The notes under the pieces: model-generated
Databases searched by the model: none
The model's input: only the letters and a program-made list of their open reading frames with translations
Told to the model about the DNA's origin: nothing
Translations under genes and position numbers: made by a program
Shown: positions 10,196 through 19,698 of the stretch, piece after piece
How the letters are laid out: each line of letters starts with the position of its first letter
How positions within the stretch are numbered: position 1 is the first letter of the stretch
Assembly: GCA_963576735.1 (NCBI GenBank)
Contig: OY755184.1
Coordinates: 2,852,001 to 2,916,000, forward strand
Reading direction: 5' to 3'
Length of the DNA stretch: 64,000 bases
Source of the DNA: Bedellia somnulentella
Taxonomy: Eukaryota > Arthropoda > Insecta > Lepidoptera > Bedelliidae

Positions 10196-10537
10196 AAAAA
10201 AAATTAAGTATAAAAACTTTTTAAGAAAAAGCTTTTATTTAAACGCTCTAAAAAGAAGAAAATAAAATATTCCTTTTGGATTATACTAACAACTCCTCAT
10301 TAAACACAATTTATATATAATAATAAAAGCTTGTCGCTTGATTTACCACAATTTATTATGACATAAAGGAATGTTGATAGGTAGGTATGTAAACCTCGCG
10401 ACAAGCTTTTATTATTATATATAAATTGTGTATAATGAGGAGTTGTTAGTATAATCCAAAAGGAATATTTTATTTTCTTCTTTTTAGAGCGTTTAATATT
10501 AAGCTTTTTCTTAAAAAGTTTTTATACTTCATTTTTT
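10196..10537. repeat. Long inverted repeat, ~140-bp arms
   Basis: The left arm (10196-10337) and right arm (10398-10537) are near-perfect inverted copies around a 60-base spacer. Inner ends are GCTTGTCGC and GCGACAAGC; a few differences lie in the GCTTTTATTT / AATATTAAGC region. No coding capacity. It lies just past the stop codon of the helicase remnant (minus strand). A transcript across it would fold into a long hairpin. It may be a foldback element or a local inverted duplication. Confidence 0.85.
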
Positions 10538-10791
10538 TTATTTTTTAGTTATCGCTGGCTAGGTTCCTCAGTCTGGTCATCTCAATCAATGCATCATTGT
10601 TGCAAGGACGTTTGCCAGTTAATTTCGAACAGTCCAGCTCTTCAATCAGTAGACCTTCTAATGATGTTACCCTACTTAAGGCCACGTATGCTTGACCAGC
10701 AGCAAAGAGCTTTGAGCCTAAGTAAATAATGGCGTAGTCGACAGTACTACCTTGCATTTTATGAACTGTACAAGCCCAACATAATACAATT

Positions 10792-11610
10792 CGGTGTGCA
10801 AAGTATTTTTTTGGTATTTATTAAATATTTTTATTCGATAGTAAACACGAAAATAAAAGGCTAATTTGAATATTTTCCATTTAAAATGAGTAAGTAATTG
10901 TAAAGTTATGATTTTTAAAGATTGTTCAACTTTTGTACTTAATGACGTCATCGATTGATAAAATCTCGTAGCGACATGCAAATGAAGCGAAATGTTTTAT
11001 AAAAATGTTGCTGATTGCAAAACATATCACGAATTTGTGATGTCAAATGAAATTATTACGACATTATACTAAACAAACCTATGATTATCGATATTTTATT
11101 AATAAACTGCAAAACCGTCTTTGAAACAACATTGAAGGTCAAACACTGTTATAGTTCATAAATAAAAGATGTTATTAAAGGAAAGAAAAATTTCGACACT
11201 GGCGGGGTTCGAACCCGCGAACGTCCGAATTAGTTAAGATTCGGAGGTAGGAAACGCAAACACTACTTGAACGTGTAAAAAAGAAACAAAGGATAGAGAA
11301 ATTTCGCGCTGGATGCCAACTGACACTGTAGCTCAGTTGGCAGAGCGACGGGGGCGTATACCCGAAGGTCGCGGGTTCGAACCCCGCCAGTGTCGAAATT
11401 TTTCTTTCCTTTAATAACATCTTTTATTTATGAATAATAATCCCCACATGAGGAATTCATGTCAAAAAACATTAAACTGTTATAGTTTTTTGATAAAATA
11501 ACAGTCATCTTAGCTTCAATTGATATAATTTCAAGAAAATATTGTTTATAACCATAATATCTCGAAATGGTTTTGTAACCAGCATCACTTTAGTAAAACT
11601 TTGCATACCG
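10792..11610. mobile_element. Non-autonomous TIR element with AATT duplication
   Basis: Ends are inverted: CGGTGTGCAAAGT at the left and ACTTTGCATACCG at the right (one mismatch). AATT at 10788-10791 and 11611-11614 flanks it. Removing the element restores the helicase frame, which confirms both edges. About 500 bp is its own AT-rich, non-coding sequence; the rest is a SINE-C inserted into it. It contains one TGACGTCA site (10943-10950). Family not recognised. Confidence 0.85.
11157..11475 (+). mobile_element. SINE-C, palindromic, with 12-bp target duplication
   Basis: Flanked by the exact 12-bp repeat ACTGTTATAGTT (11145-11156 and 11476-11487), as expected for retroposition. A 66-bp perfect inverted repeat (11155-11220 and 11369-11434) forms the ends of the body. 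The tRNA-like region (11325-11395) has A box TAGCTCAGTTGG, B box GGTTCGAACCC and a perfectly paired acceptor stem GACACTG / CAGTGTC, but the anticodon arm is irregular (4-bp CGGG/CCCG stem, 8-base loop). The 3' part ends AATAATCCCCACATGAG then an A-rich stretch. Confidence 0.85.
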
Positions 11611-11924
11611 AATTGGCAGCATTCTTCGTTCCGCAGTTCCGTGGCCATATTTTGCCGGAAATTGCACAGACTTGGGCTGAATTAGATGGACACCGTCTTT
11701 TCCGAAGTCAATACGAACAGATGATATGTCGGTGTCGTACATTTGTGCTCTTCGGAAGCAGGGCCATATAATTTAAATAATATGTCCAATGGCACCATTC
11801 ACGAGACCTTTCGCGACATCCATATTGTACCGCAACATCACCTGTCTAGCAGACCAATTCTGATGATGTCTATCTCGTCAAAGCACACAAGTCAAAGTTT
11901 ATAAATCGACCGTCATGCTTATTA

Positions 11925-12330
11925 CACCATATTGGATTTAGAATAACGACACATTCTTTTTTCAAGTTATTATTACTCTCAAAATGCCCTCTCATTTGAT
12001 ACCCATATTGTAGAAGTAGACTAAAGGTAACTATTCCGCCATCCTGCATGGTCCGCCATATTGGATTCAGAATGACGTCATATTCTTTTTCTAGTCACTC
12101 TTAACAAGCCCTTTCATTTGATGCCCATATTGTAGAAGTAGACTAAAGGTAACTATTCCGCCATCTTGCATGGTCCGCCATATTGGATTCAGAATGACGT
12201 CATATTCTTTAATCCACTTATACCCATACTGTATAAGTGGATTAAATATAACTGTTCTGACATCTTGTATGGTCCGCCATATTGAATTTAGAATGACGTC
12301 ACATATCTTATCATATATTGTCATCCAAAC
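11925..12330 (+). repeat. Tandem array, ~120-bp units with TGACGTCA sites
   Basis: About three to four diverged units. Recurrent text is CCCATATTGTAGAAGTAGAC, then GGTCCGCCATATTGGATTCA and GAATGACGTCA. Perfect CRE palindromes TGACGTCA occur at 12073, 12195 and 12294, so unit lengths are about 122 and 99. The last unit contains a 12-bp hairpin (AATCCACTTATA ... TATAAGTGGATT, 12211-12243). Confidence 0.8.
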
Positions 12331-12439
12331 GAAATGCGTCCACAAATTTTCAGCACAAACGGTTGAATATATCTACTTCAAAATTTAGTTTAAAGATTTC
12401 ACCCGAACACACAAATATACATACATTGCAAGTTAAATA

Positions 12440-12470
12440 AAAGCTTTTAATAATAATAATAATAATAAAC
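12440..12470 (+). repeat. TAA microsatellite, R4-type target
   Basis: Run of TAA units directly 5' of the first R4-like element. TAA runs also follow each copy, matching the reported TAA preference of the Dong/R4 clade. Confidence 0.8.
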
Positions 12471-13199
12471 GTGGACCGTAAAGCCTCCCTGCATTGGCTG
12501 CGTTTCGGGGACCTCTTTGGGGAAACCGAAGGTTTTGTCTGTGCAATACAAGACCAGGTTATCAAGACGCGGAACTATCGGAAATACATCCTAAAGGACG
12601 GTACCACAGACATCTGTCGAGCATGTGGCCGTCCCGGAGAGTCACTTAGGCATGTTATTTCCGGTTGTTCGGCTCTTGCTAACACTGAGTACTTGCACAG
12701 ACACAACCAAGCAGCCAAAATCCTGCATCAGGAGCTCGCTCTGAAATACGGACTCTTGCAACAGAGGCTGCCGTATTACAAGTATCTGCCGGAGCCAATC
12801 CTAGAAAACGACCGTGCCAAAATCTATTGGGACCGATCCGTTATCACGGACAGGACTATTCTAGCGAATAAGCCTGATATCGTGGTATGGGATCGGTCGC
12901 AGTCGAGGGTATTTCTAGTGGATGTCACTATCCCTCATGACGAGGGTCTCATGAAAGCCGACACCGAGAAGCGTCGGAAATATCTCGATCTGGCTCACGA
13001 GATCACCGACATGTGGGGTGTGACTTCGACAGAAATAATCCCAATTGTTTTGTCCGCGAACGGGTTAATTCCAACCAGCCTCGCGACCAACTTGAGGCGG
13101 TTGGATTTCTGTGGCGTGTCGGTTCCAGCACAGATGCAGAAAGCGGTGCTGCTCGATACGGCTCGGATCGTCCGTCGGTTCTTGAACCTGACTCCCTGA
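12471..13199 (+). CDS. R2/R4-type LINE C-terminus, copy 1 (5'-truncated)
   Basis: Open frame of 242 codons entering from the truncation point (first codon GTG, so not a true start). It encodes the C-terminal part of a non-LTR retrotransposon protein: a CCHC knuckle CRACGRPGESLRHVISGC, then KIYWDRSVITDRTILANKPD with the restriction-enzyme-like endonuclease motif NKPDIVVWD ... VFLVDVTIP (PD and D of the PD-D/ExK fold), then EKRRKYLDLAHEI and IVPI-like IIPIVLSANGLIPTSL. Known members (R2, R4/Dong, NeSL) nick DNA with this domain for target-primed reverse transcription. Reverse transcriptase and N-terminal regions are missing, so it cannot move alone. The surrounding TAA repeats point to the R4/Dong clade. 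Confidence 0.88.
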   Translation: MDRKASLHWLRFGDLFGETEGFVCAIQDQVIKTRNYRKYILKDGTTDICRACGRPGESLRHVISGCSALANTEYLHRHNQAAKILHQELALKYGLLQQRLPYYKYLPEPILENDRAKIYWDRSVITDRTILANKPDIVVWDRSQSRVFLVDVTIPHDEGLMKADTEKRRKYLDLAHEITDMWGVTSTEIIPIVLSANGLIPTSLATNLRRLDFCGVSVPAQMQKAVLLDTARIVRRFLNLTP

Positions 13200-13300
13200 C
13201 CCCGACCGACTGTGCTCTTGTCGGGGAGTACCGCCTCTCCCATTTAAAATTTTAATTTTCTGTTTCGGCCATGGGAGAGGCGAGGAACTAAAGATATTCC
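12471..13300 (+). mobile_element. R4/Dong-like LINE, 5'-truncated, copy 1
   Basis: Starts abruptly at GTGGACCGTAAAGCC after TAA repeats and ends GGAACTAAAGATATTCC before another TAA run. The 3' UTR (13200-13300) has two hairpins: CCCCGACCGAC/GTCGGGG and CGCCTCTCCCAT/ATGGGAGAGGCG. Confidence 0.85.
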
Positions 13301-13316
13301 GAATAATAATAATAAC

Positions 13317-14168
13317 AGGTACTTCACGAACCTTTCGTGGACCGTAAAGCCTCCCTGCATTGGCTGCGTTTCGGGGACCTCTTTGTGGAAACCGAAGGTT
13401 TTGTCTGTGCAATACAGGACCAGGTTATCAAGACGCGGAACTATCGGAAATACATCCTAAAGGACGGTACCACAGATGTTTGTCGAGCATGTGGCCGTCC
13501 CGGAGAGTCACTTAGGCATGTTATTTCCGGTTGTTCGGCTCTTGCTAACACTGATTACTTGCACAGACACAACCAAGCAGCCAAAATCCTGCATCAGGAG
13601 CTCGCTCTAAAATACGGACTCTTGCAACAGAGGCTGCCGTATTACAAGTATCTGCCGGAGCCAATCTTAGAAAACGACCGTGCCAAAATCTATTGGGACC
13701 GATCCGTTATCACGGACAGGACTATTCTAGCGAATAAGCCTGATATCGTGGTATGGGATCGGTCGCAGTCGAGGGTATTTCTAGTGGATGTCACTATCCC
13801 GCATGACGAGGGTCTCGTGAAAGCCGAAACCGAGAAGCGTCGGAAATATCTCGATCTGGCTCACGAGATCACCGACATGTGGGGTGTGACTTCGACAGAA
13901 ATAATCCCAATTGTTTTGTCCGCGAACGGGTTAATTCCAACCAGCCTCGCGACCAACTTGAGGCGGTTGGATTTCTGTGGCGTGTCGGTTCCAGCACAAA
14001 TGCAGAAAGCGGTGCTGCTCGATACGGCTCGGATCGTCCGTCGGTTCTTGAACCTGACTCCCTGACCCCGACCGACTGTGCTTTTGTCGGGGAGTACCGC
14101 CTCTCCCATTTAAAATTTATATTTTCTTTTTCGGCCATGGGAGAGGCGAGTAACTAAAAGTCATGCCA
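13317..14168 (+). mobile_element. R4/Dong-like LINE, 5'-truncated, copy 2
   Basis: Tandem with copy 1, separated by a short TAA run (13301-13316). It begins about 20 bases further 5' (AGGTACTTCACGAACCTTTC) and ends GTAACTAAAAGTCATGCCA followed by AATAATAAT and a long A run. Nearly identical to copy 1, with scattered substitutions only. Confidence 0.85.
13337..14065 (+). CDS. R2/R4-type LINE C-terminus, copy 2
   Basis: Same 242-codon product as copy 1, with the zinc knuckle and endonuclease motifs intact. The frame is open for six more codons upstream (to 13319) before a TAA in the microsatellite. Differences from copy 1 are few amino acids (such as D/E and M/V changes), suggesting recent origin. 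It has no start codon or reverse transcriptase, so it is a dead end, although its REL domain frame is unbroken. Confidence 0.88.
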   Translation: MDRKASLHWLRFGDLFVETEGFVCAIQDQVIKTRNYRKYILKDGTTDVCRACGRPGESLRHVISGCSALANTDYLHRHNQAAKILHQELALKYGLLQQRLPYYKYLPEPILENDRAKIYWDRSVITDRTILANKPDIVVWDRSQSRVFLVDVTIPHDEGLVKAETEKRRKYLDLAHEITDMWGVTSTEIIPIVLSANGLIPTSLATNLRRLDFCGVSVPAQMQKAVLLDTARIVRRFLNLTP

Positions 14169-14886
14169 AAATAATAATAAAAAAAAAAAAAAAAAAATGA
14201 TATCTAGCAAATAGCACCACGACCACGTTTTCAATTCAATTTCAATTCTCAATCAAGAACCAATTGTTTTCTCAAAATTTTTGATCACTTTTTGGCAAAA
14301 TTTCAGGTTTATTTCGGCTATCTAATCACGGATCTTGTCTTGAGTTTTAGGCTGCAATCGATTCAATTGACCAACATGTTGATATTTATTCCTGATATTT
14401 CGTTGATTTGACCTAACGTTTCATTCGTTTGATTATTATCGGGACACCCGTATAGAAGTACATGGCAAGTAATCAAAATGTGGTTCGGTATAAATTGGTG
14501 TTTGCTTTAGCGGATAATGGTTGAAAAGAACTTCGTTAATTCGGTTATTTCTACGAGCTGGTGGGTTTACAGTGATTGATTGATAGTTCGACCAAGGTTG
14601 TGGGCTGCTTGCGGGTTTACAGAGAAAGACGTTCGTGTTTTTAACTTGGGTTTCTTAGAATGTAATGATTTAGCTTATAACGTTATCTAAAATTAATTTG
14701 CGGCTCAGCGAGCACAAAGGCTTGAATTAAGGAAACTCCTATATACTGTTTATAGTATCGCACTTTATATTACAAGTTTTTTTTTTGCCATATAGTGAAG
14801 TCACGTGCCTGAGCAGCCTTTTGCATACCAACTGTAAAAGCTGTAATAAGTTTATAAGTCGTATTGAAGCATGTGTAGTTGCCTGA
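14169..14886. other. No gene seen
   Basis: Begins with a long A run after the R4-like copy, then AT-rich sequence with no recognised frame or repeat. Confidence 0.4.
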
Positions 14887-14990
14887 CCCTATCACGAGAT
14901 TACACTGTCCGAGCTAAAAGGTGGGTACTCTGAATATCAGGTGACTTCAATGTCACATGATATTTAGGAGAATTAGGACCTATGAGCATA
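14887..14990 (+). mobile_element. Old SINE-B fragment
   Basis: CCCTATCACGAGATTACACT, GTGGGTACTCTGAATATCAG and AATGTCACATGATATT match the SINE-B middle. It ends before the hairpin. Confidence 0.65.
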
Positions 14991-16140
14991 GGCGTCTATG
15001 AGGATAAACAGCTTGAATTTTGACCGTTATGTTTGAGTTGAGAAAAGAGCACAAACGCTTAGGCCCGTTACAGGGTTAAAACCTCCGCTCCGAGCCCCTT
15101 TTCACTCAGCTACATAGAATAAGATTCTTTTGGAATCCTGAGTGCAAAATTGACACTATTTTTACAAGATAAAATTTACAAAGAGTAAATTTCATATATA
15201 TATATGTTCATAAATAAGTAGATCATATATAAAATTATCTGCACACATATAATGGAAAACTTTCACGCTTACGTGCCATGCTATGAAAATGACCTTTTAT
15301 AGTAATGGTGCACCATTTATTACTAACAATGTAAATTATATTTTCGTTCCGCACTCTGCGTTCCGACATTTTTCACGGCCATTTTGGGCGGGAAATCTAT
15401 TCGTCATTTTTGGGTTGCCTGTTTTTTTATATTTTTCTATTCTTCTTTAATTATCTTCTTAAAAATAATGTTATATATTGCAAATTGCTCTTGGCAAATA
15501 TAATATAACATAACTCGGACCCGTATTTTTTTGTAAAAAGTGTCTTAGGGTAGTAATTAAATAATTGTCCCTGCTTATAGATTTGTAATATTGTACGTAC
15601 GTAATGTTATGTAAATTGGAGTAAAGAATAGGTGAATCAGTAATTGTGTGCCCGAATGGTTCATTATGTTCCAATTTCTTCCCATTTTTAATCGCTTCTT
15701 GGCATCGTTGGATTTTCACATGAATATTCAAGAAAGATTTATCCTAGAAATTAACTGCTATTAAAATTGCGTATGCTAATACGTTCTTATCATGTAACTA
15801 AAAATTTAACATTACTCTTGAAAAAAAAAGAAAAATCAACTCTATTTTAACTTATTTGCAAGTATACATTAGTCGTTTTACATCTAAAATAGCTAAGTTT
15901 ATTTTTTAATAAAAAAAATACCTGGTAACCCAAAAATATACCATTGATGTACTGTAATCTAAAATAATCTGATTGTAGCTTATTAGCAGTTAGTTAAGTA
16001 ATTGAAAATCCTTCGCGTTGCGATTGTGACATCGCAAACATACTATTTTAAACGCATCATCATTATTCATAATAAGTCAATGTCAGATCCATATAACAAC
16101 TTGTTACTCGTACTCAGTTTTTTAATAGAACATATTGCTA
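14991..16140. other. No gene seen; one GC-rich patch
   Basis: AT-rich, with a patch at 15340-15415 containing GGCCATTTTGGGCGGGAAAT, similar in flavour to the 7260-7440 region and possibly a promoter. The minus-strand 86-codon frame at 15471-15731 shows no recognisable feature. Confidence 0.35.
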
Positions 16141-16388
16141 TGTAGTGCCGGCTTAGAATGTCTGAAGAAAAATGAATAAAAGGGGAAGCCCTTTCTATCC
16201 ACGGGTATCGTAAAAGGTGACTAAGGATAAGGGGCTTTTGTAAATGGTTTTTGGGCGATGAATTTGGAGACCCATCACCAATGATACTTTGATTCTCCAT
16301 CAACTTCCATATGTGGCTGGGGAGTTTCGAGCTCTAAAGCTCTGGCTACCCCTTCTTGGGATTTATCGCCGTAAGTATATGTATGTGT
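16141..16388 (+). mobile_element. SINE-A, older subtype
   Basis: Plus strand: TGTAGTGCCGGCTTAGAATG, then GGCGATGAATTTGGAGACCC, ACCCCTTCTTGGGATTTATC and GCCGTAAGTATATGTATG. The 5' part is altered. Confidence 0.85.
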
Positions 16389-16396
16389 AATGTATA

Positions 16397-16650
16397 CTGT
16401 GTAGTGCTGGCTTAGAATTATTAAAGTTTTGTTAGCATTAACCCATCCATTCCAGCGGGTGTCGTGAGGAGCAACATAAGGTTTAGAGCTTTTATAGGAG
16501 GTGTGGCTGGAGACTCACCACAAACCAACATTTAATTTAAATCTTTGCCCAACTAAATATTAAAAAGTAGTTTGGGAACTTCCAATTTTTACTCTCTGGC
16601 TACCCTTTTGTTGGGATTTATTTAGTCGTGAGTTTACGTACCTATGTGTG
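16397..16650 (+). mobile_element. SINE-A, old copy in tandem
   Basis: Plus strand, directly after another SINE-A tail: TGTGTAGTGCTGGCTTAGAA, GGAGACTCACCAC, TACCCTTTTGTTGGGATTTA, GTCGTGAGTTTACGTA. Strongly diverged. Confidence 0.8.
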
Positions 16651-16748
16651 AACCCGATGTTAAATCCAAACTCGTGCATTTACATTTCTCAGCAGGCGCT
16701 CTTCTCACTTAATTAAGGTACCTAGGTTTATGAGGTATATTATAAGTA

Positions 16749-17056
16749 ACGGGTGATTTTTTAAGAGGTATAGGATTTGATTTTAAATAAAACTCAAAAA
16801 AATTGAAAATTTTGGTGAATAGCTTTATTGGAATCGATAGAACGATCAATACAATTTTGTTTGAAGATGATTTCATGCAAATGCTGGCCGCGGCTCCGGT
16901 TTAGATGGCCCATTCGCAAGGCCCAATTTCGGCACACTCTCCAACATATCAGCCGGTATATCACGAATAAATGCTTCAATATTGGCTTCCAGTAGTGCGT
17001 CAATCGTTGCTGGTTTATCCCTGTAGACATGAGCCTTAACATGGCCCCACAAAAAA
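16749..17056 (-). pseudogene. Tc1/mariner-superfamily transposase C-terminus remnant
   Basis: On the minus strand one frame encodes FLWGHVKAHVYRDKPATIDA and IRDIPADMLESV, and a shifted frame continues NRSRGQHLHEIIF. This order (FLWG, V--KP-TI, then RGGHL--IIF) is the usual C-terminal part of IS630/Tc1/mariner-type transposases. A frameshift lies near 16890. The left edge, CGGGTGATTTTTTAAGAGG at 16750, looks like a terminal inverted repeat end. The catalytic DD(E/D) part is missing, so the copy is dead. Confidence 0.7.
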
Positions 17057-17700
17057 TAATAAAATATATTTATATAAATATATTTTAATATCAAGCACTG
17101 AGTTAGGACCTAGTTGGTGTTACCATAGCACTAATTTTAAGTTTAAAAATATTGTTTTTTTTTTTTCACTTTATGTATTGTTTTTCATATTGTATGTGGT
17201 GTTATGTTAACATAAATAAACGAGTTATCTATCTATATGTAAGAAGGTTACAGCTTTTACGCACAATGTTTTTATTTTTTATTGATACATATACAGTACA
17301 CACATACAATTATGTCGAAAAAAAGCGCGGCGCCGCGCCGTGTCGACGTTCTATAAAAAGGCAGGCGCCCGAAATGTGGAGTAAAACAGGACACGATAAA
17401 AATATTGATTAATGCAGATGAATCTCGAGAGGTTATCCAGGATCTTACAAATATGGCAGATTCATAGACACTGCCGACCCTTATATGACCTAATAGCGTA
17501 ATTATATAATAATAAATCTTCGAGAAAAAAGTTTAAAACAATTGCACTAAAAATTAACTTTGTTCTGTAGTAACACGAATAGTCCAACCCTGAACTATGC
17601 AAAGCTTGTCTCTCAGGGGAGCAGGGTGCTCTTCCAGACTGGCATATGTATACTTGTCTTAAATTTTACACATCTTATGATCAAGGCATCGCTATCAGTT
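17057..17700. other. No gene seen; GC palindrome and TATA-like box
   Basis: AT-rich. At 17325-17338 is the perfect 14-bp palindrome GCGCGGCGCCGCGC, and at 17352-17360 TATAAAAAG. Only a 12-codon frame follows. Core-promoter function is a guess. Confidence 0.3.
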
Positions 17701-17701
17701 A

Positions 17702-17845
17702 GTACATACATACATCAACTCACGGGCACGGGTAGCCAGAGCTTCTGAGCTAGCAATTCCTGAGCCACATGTGGAAGTTTTTGGTAGAAATAAAGTATCG
17801 TTGGTGATGGGTCTCCAACCACATCGCCTAAAAACCACTAAAAAA
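17702..17845 (-). mobile_element. SINE-A fragment (3' half)
   Basis: Minus strand: CATACATACATCAACTCACG, GGTAGCCAGAGCTTCTGAGC, GGTCTCCAACCACATCGCC, then truncated. Confidence 0.8.
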
Positions 17846-18240
17846 TATAAATAAGTATTGTACTAAATGTCAATGCCTCCTAGATAATCGGCTAAAACTA
17901 AAAGTGGCAAGTTCAAAGGTCCATGATTCATAACCGGGGTGACGATGGCGTGGCACGGTCGGCTGGCCACCGGGCCGTTGCGGATCGATGCCCGTACGTT
18001 TCGTGTACACGCAAATTAGACGAACTTAGTTCCATTGTCTCACTTTTGAATTTTGGCATTTTTAATAGTATTTGTTAGAAGATAATGTTTTAAGATTTGA
18101 AGCACTCTTTATACGTTACGACTGTAACAACTAAAACATGAAGCTGTCGTGGAAGTATGATGGGAAATGAAGAATCTACTGGGATAATTTAAAATACAAA
18201 ACATCTTCGTAGAGTAGTTCGTTCAGCCGTACACGGCTCA
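17846..18240. other. GC-rich patch, possible exon
   Basis: Positions 17930-18020 are clearly GC-richer than their surroundings. On the minus strand 18035-17928 is a 35-residue open frame starting MELSSSNLRVHETYGHRSAT. No secure splice partner was found, so it is noted here without a gene call. Confidence 0.3.
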
Positions 18241-18305
18241 GCCGTGTAGCGCCGTCTTAGAATGTCACTACCCCTTTCTACCCATGGGTGTTGTTAGAGG
18301 CAACC
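18241..18305 (+). mobile_element. SINE-A 5' fragment
   Basis: GCCGTGTAGCGCCGTCTTAG, TGTCACTACCCCTTTCTACC and GTTAGAGGCAACCAC match the SINE-A 5' end; 3' part absent. Confidence 0.75.
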
Positions 18306-18950
18306 ACTGTCTCATTACGTTGTCGGTACATATCCATATATATATTTTTTTATATTAAAATAAGTATAGATAAATAGTTATTCAGCCACCATCGAATGGG
18401 CGTTTTTCCATAGTTATCAAAGTGAAAAAAAAAGAAAAAAGAAGGAATAATAGGTTATATTCAAAAAGAGTGGAGTAAATAAACTAAAAATGCATTACAT
18501 ACTCTACCATTTATTTGAATTGTCAAAATTTTGTCAAAGTCGTTGTTCATATATGTTATAGCCATGTTATAACTAAAGACTTTATAGTGTTACTAAACTA
18601 AAGTACGAGGTATTGATAGAAAGACCGAAAATATTTTATATGACAGAAAAAAATATTTACTACGATTAAAAATGGGTAGTAATAAAAGCTGCGATAAAAA
18701 AAGAAAAATTGTCCTTTAAAAAAATATTAAATTTACTGCCTAAAATACTAAATTTTAAATTTCCGACTACTTTTCTCCGAGTAAAAATGACGAAACGACC
18801 GAATGACATACTTAAATCTTCGAAAAATTTATATGTTTGTTTATTGCCACAATACTTTTCTACCAAGTAAAATTATGCTCTACTGATAACAATGCTTTGT
18901 AATTTTTACCTTTACTTGCCTACAAGTTATTCATAAATTACACTACATGT
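18306..18950. other. No gene seen
   Basis: AT-rich. A 66-codon minus frame at 18666-18866 is Phe/Lys-rich and probably chance. Confidence 0.4.
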
Positions 18951-18954
18951 TTCA

Positions 18955-19090
18955 TAGGAATTATGCATTTTAGGTGCTTGCTTCGCTGCGTTTCGCTCAT
19001 TTTATACATACCCTAACCTAACCTAGCTAAATGAGACCTAACTTTTCTTTACCTGCAGGGGGCTTTAGAACTCCCCCCCCCCCCCCCCGA
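18955..19090 (-). repeat. Repeat family R3 with TTAGG-like stretch, copy 1
   Basis: Minus strand reads AAAAGTTAGGTCTCATTTAG, CTAGGTTAGGTTAGGG, TATGTATAAAATGAGCGAAA, then AGCACCTAAAATGC. It begins next to a long C run (19070-19088). Same family as 35925-36100 and 41200-41400. Confidence 0.75.
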
Positions 19091-19687
19091 CGGATAAACT
19101 TGTCGGAGGTTCAGTATTTTATTCGAAGGTTTAGTTTTATTATTCGAAGTTAAATATATTTGTAAGTAAAAATGTAATTTGACCCTGTTCATAGGTGTTT
19201 GTTAAATTTGTTTAATTTTTTCGGTATGTTTTGGGTTTTTCTGTCGGTAATTTATTAAAACGCTGGTTTATTATAATAATAGTCGGACAGATACAGTTAG
19301 AGATTCATTTATTTTTCGGAACCATTATTATTTCCCATTAAAAATCGATATAATATGGATTAAATAAACGTTAATTTTTTTTCGTGGACGGTAAAGTAAC
19401 ATGGAAACGCGCTCAATCAAACAATGCCACTTCCCGTTCCTGACTAGCTCGCTCTTGTTGCTCATCTCTGAAGAGCTTTTTATATATTACATGACTATAG
19501 TTATAAATATTACTTGTAAAAAAATCTGCATATTTTGAAACGAATAGATTTAAGTCTCAAAGACAATTACCCGGAAAACTTTGTCTAATAATTAATTTAA
19601 CCAGTGTATTGTGCCGCAAAATTTAGTAAAATAAAACGTAGATTTATATTAACGAGTCACAGAACAATACATTCATTCAAATAAGTC
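19091..19687. other. No gene seen
   Basis: AT-rich with one mixed patch at 19380-19470. No frame or splice pair was convincing. Confidence 0.35.
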
Positions 19688-19698
19688 ACAAAGAAATA

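Larger units (their letters stand above)
10545..11880 (-). pseudogene. Helitron-type (PIF1-like) helicase remnant, split by insertion
   Basis: Two minus-strand coding pieces belong together. The upstream piece (11880-11615) encodes MLRYNMDVAKGLVNGAIGHI, then VRIDFGKDGVH and KYGHGTAERRMLPI. The downstream piece (10787-10545) encodes [38 protein letters not shown] and a C-terminal EMTRLRN ending in a stop. These are C-terminal superfamily 1B helicase motifs typical of PIF1 and Helitron Rep-helicase proteins; the QGSTVDYA and [10 protein letters not shown] blocks are the hallmark. An in-frame TAA follows GHII, and upstream the frame decays. Between the pieces a TIR element (10792-11610) with AATT duplications breaks the frame exactly between Ile and Val. 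No rolling-circle initiator domain is visible, so a captured host PIF1-like helicase cannot be excluded. Confidence 0.85.

Noticed and set aside
18955..19090. Telomere or subtelomere
   Set aside because: Only about two TTAGG-like units, present at three places with the same unrelated flanks.
19380..19450. R4-like fragment or copy of the candidate exon at 1408-1558
   Set aside because: Short similarities (TTTCGTGGAC-GTAAAG; GAACGGGA) are not extended by flanking matches.
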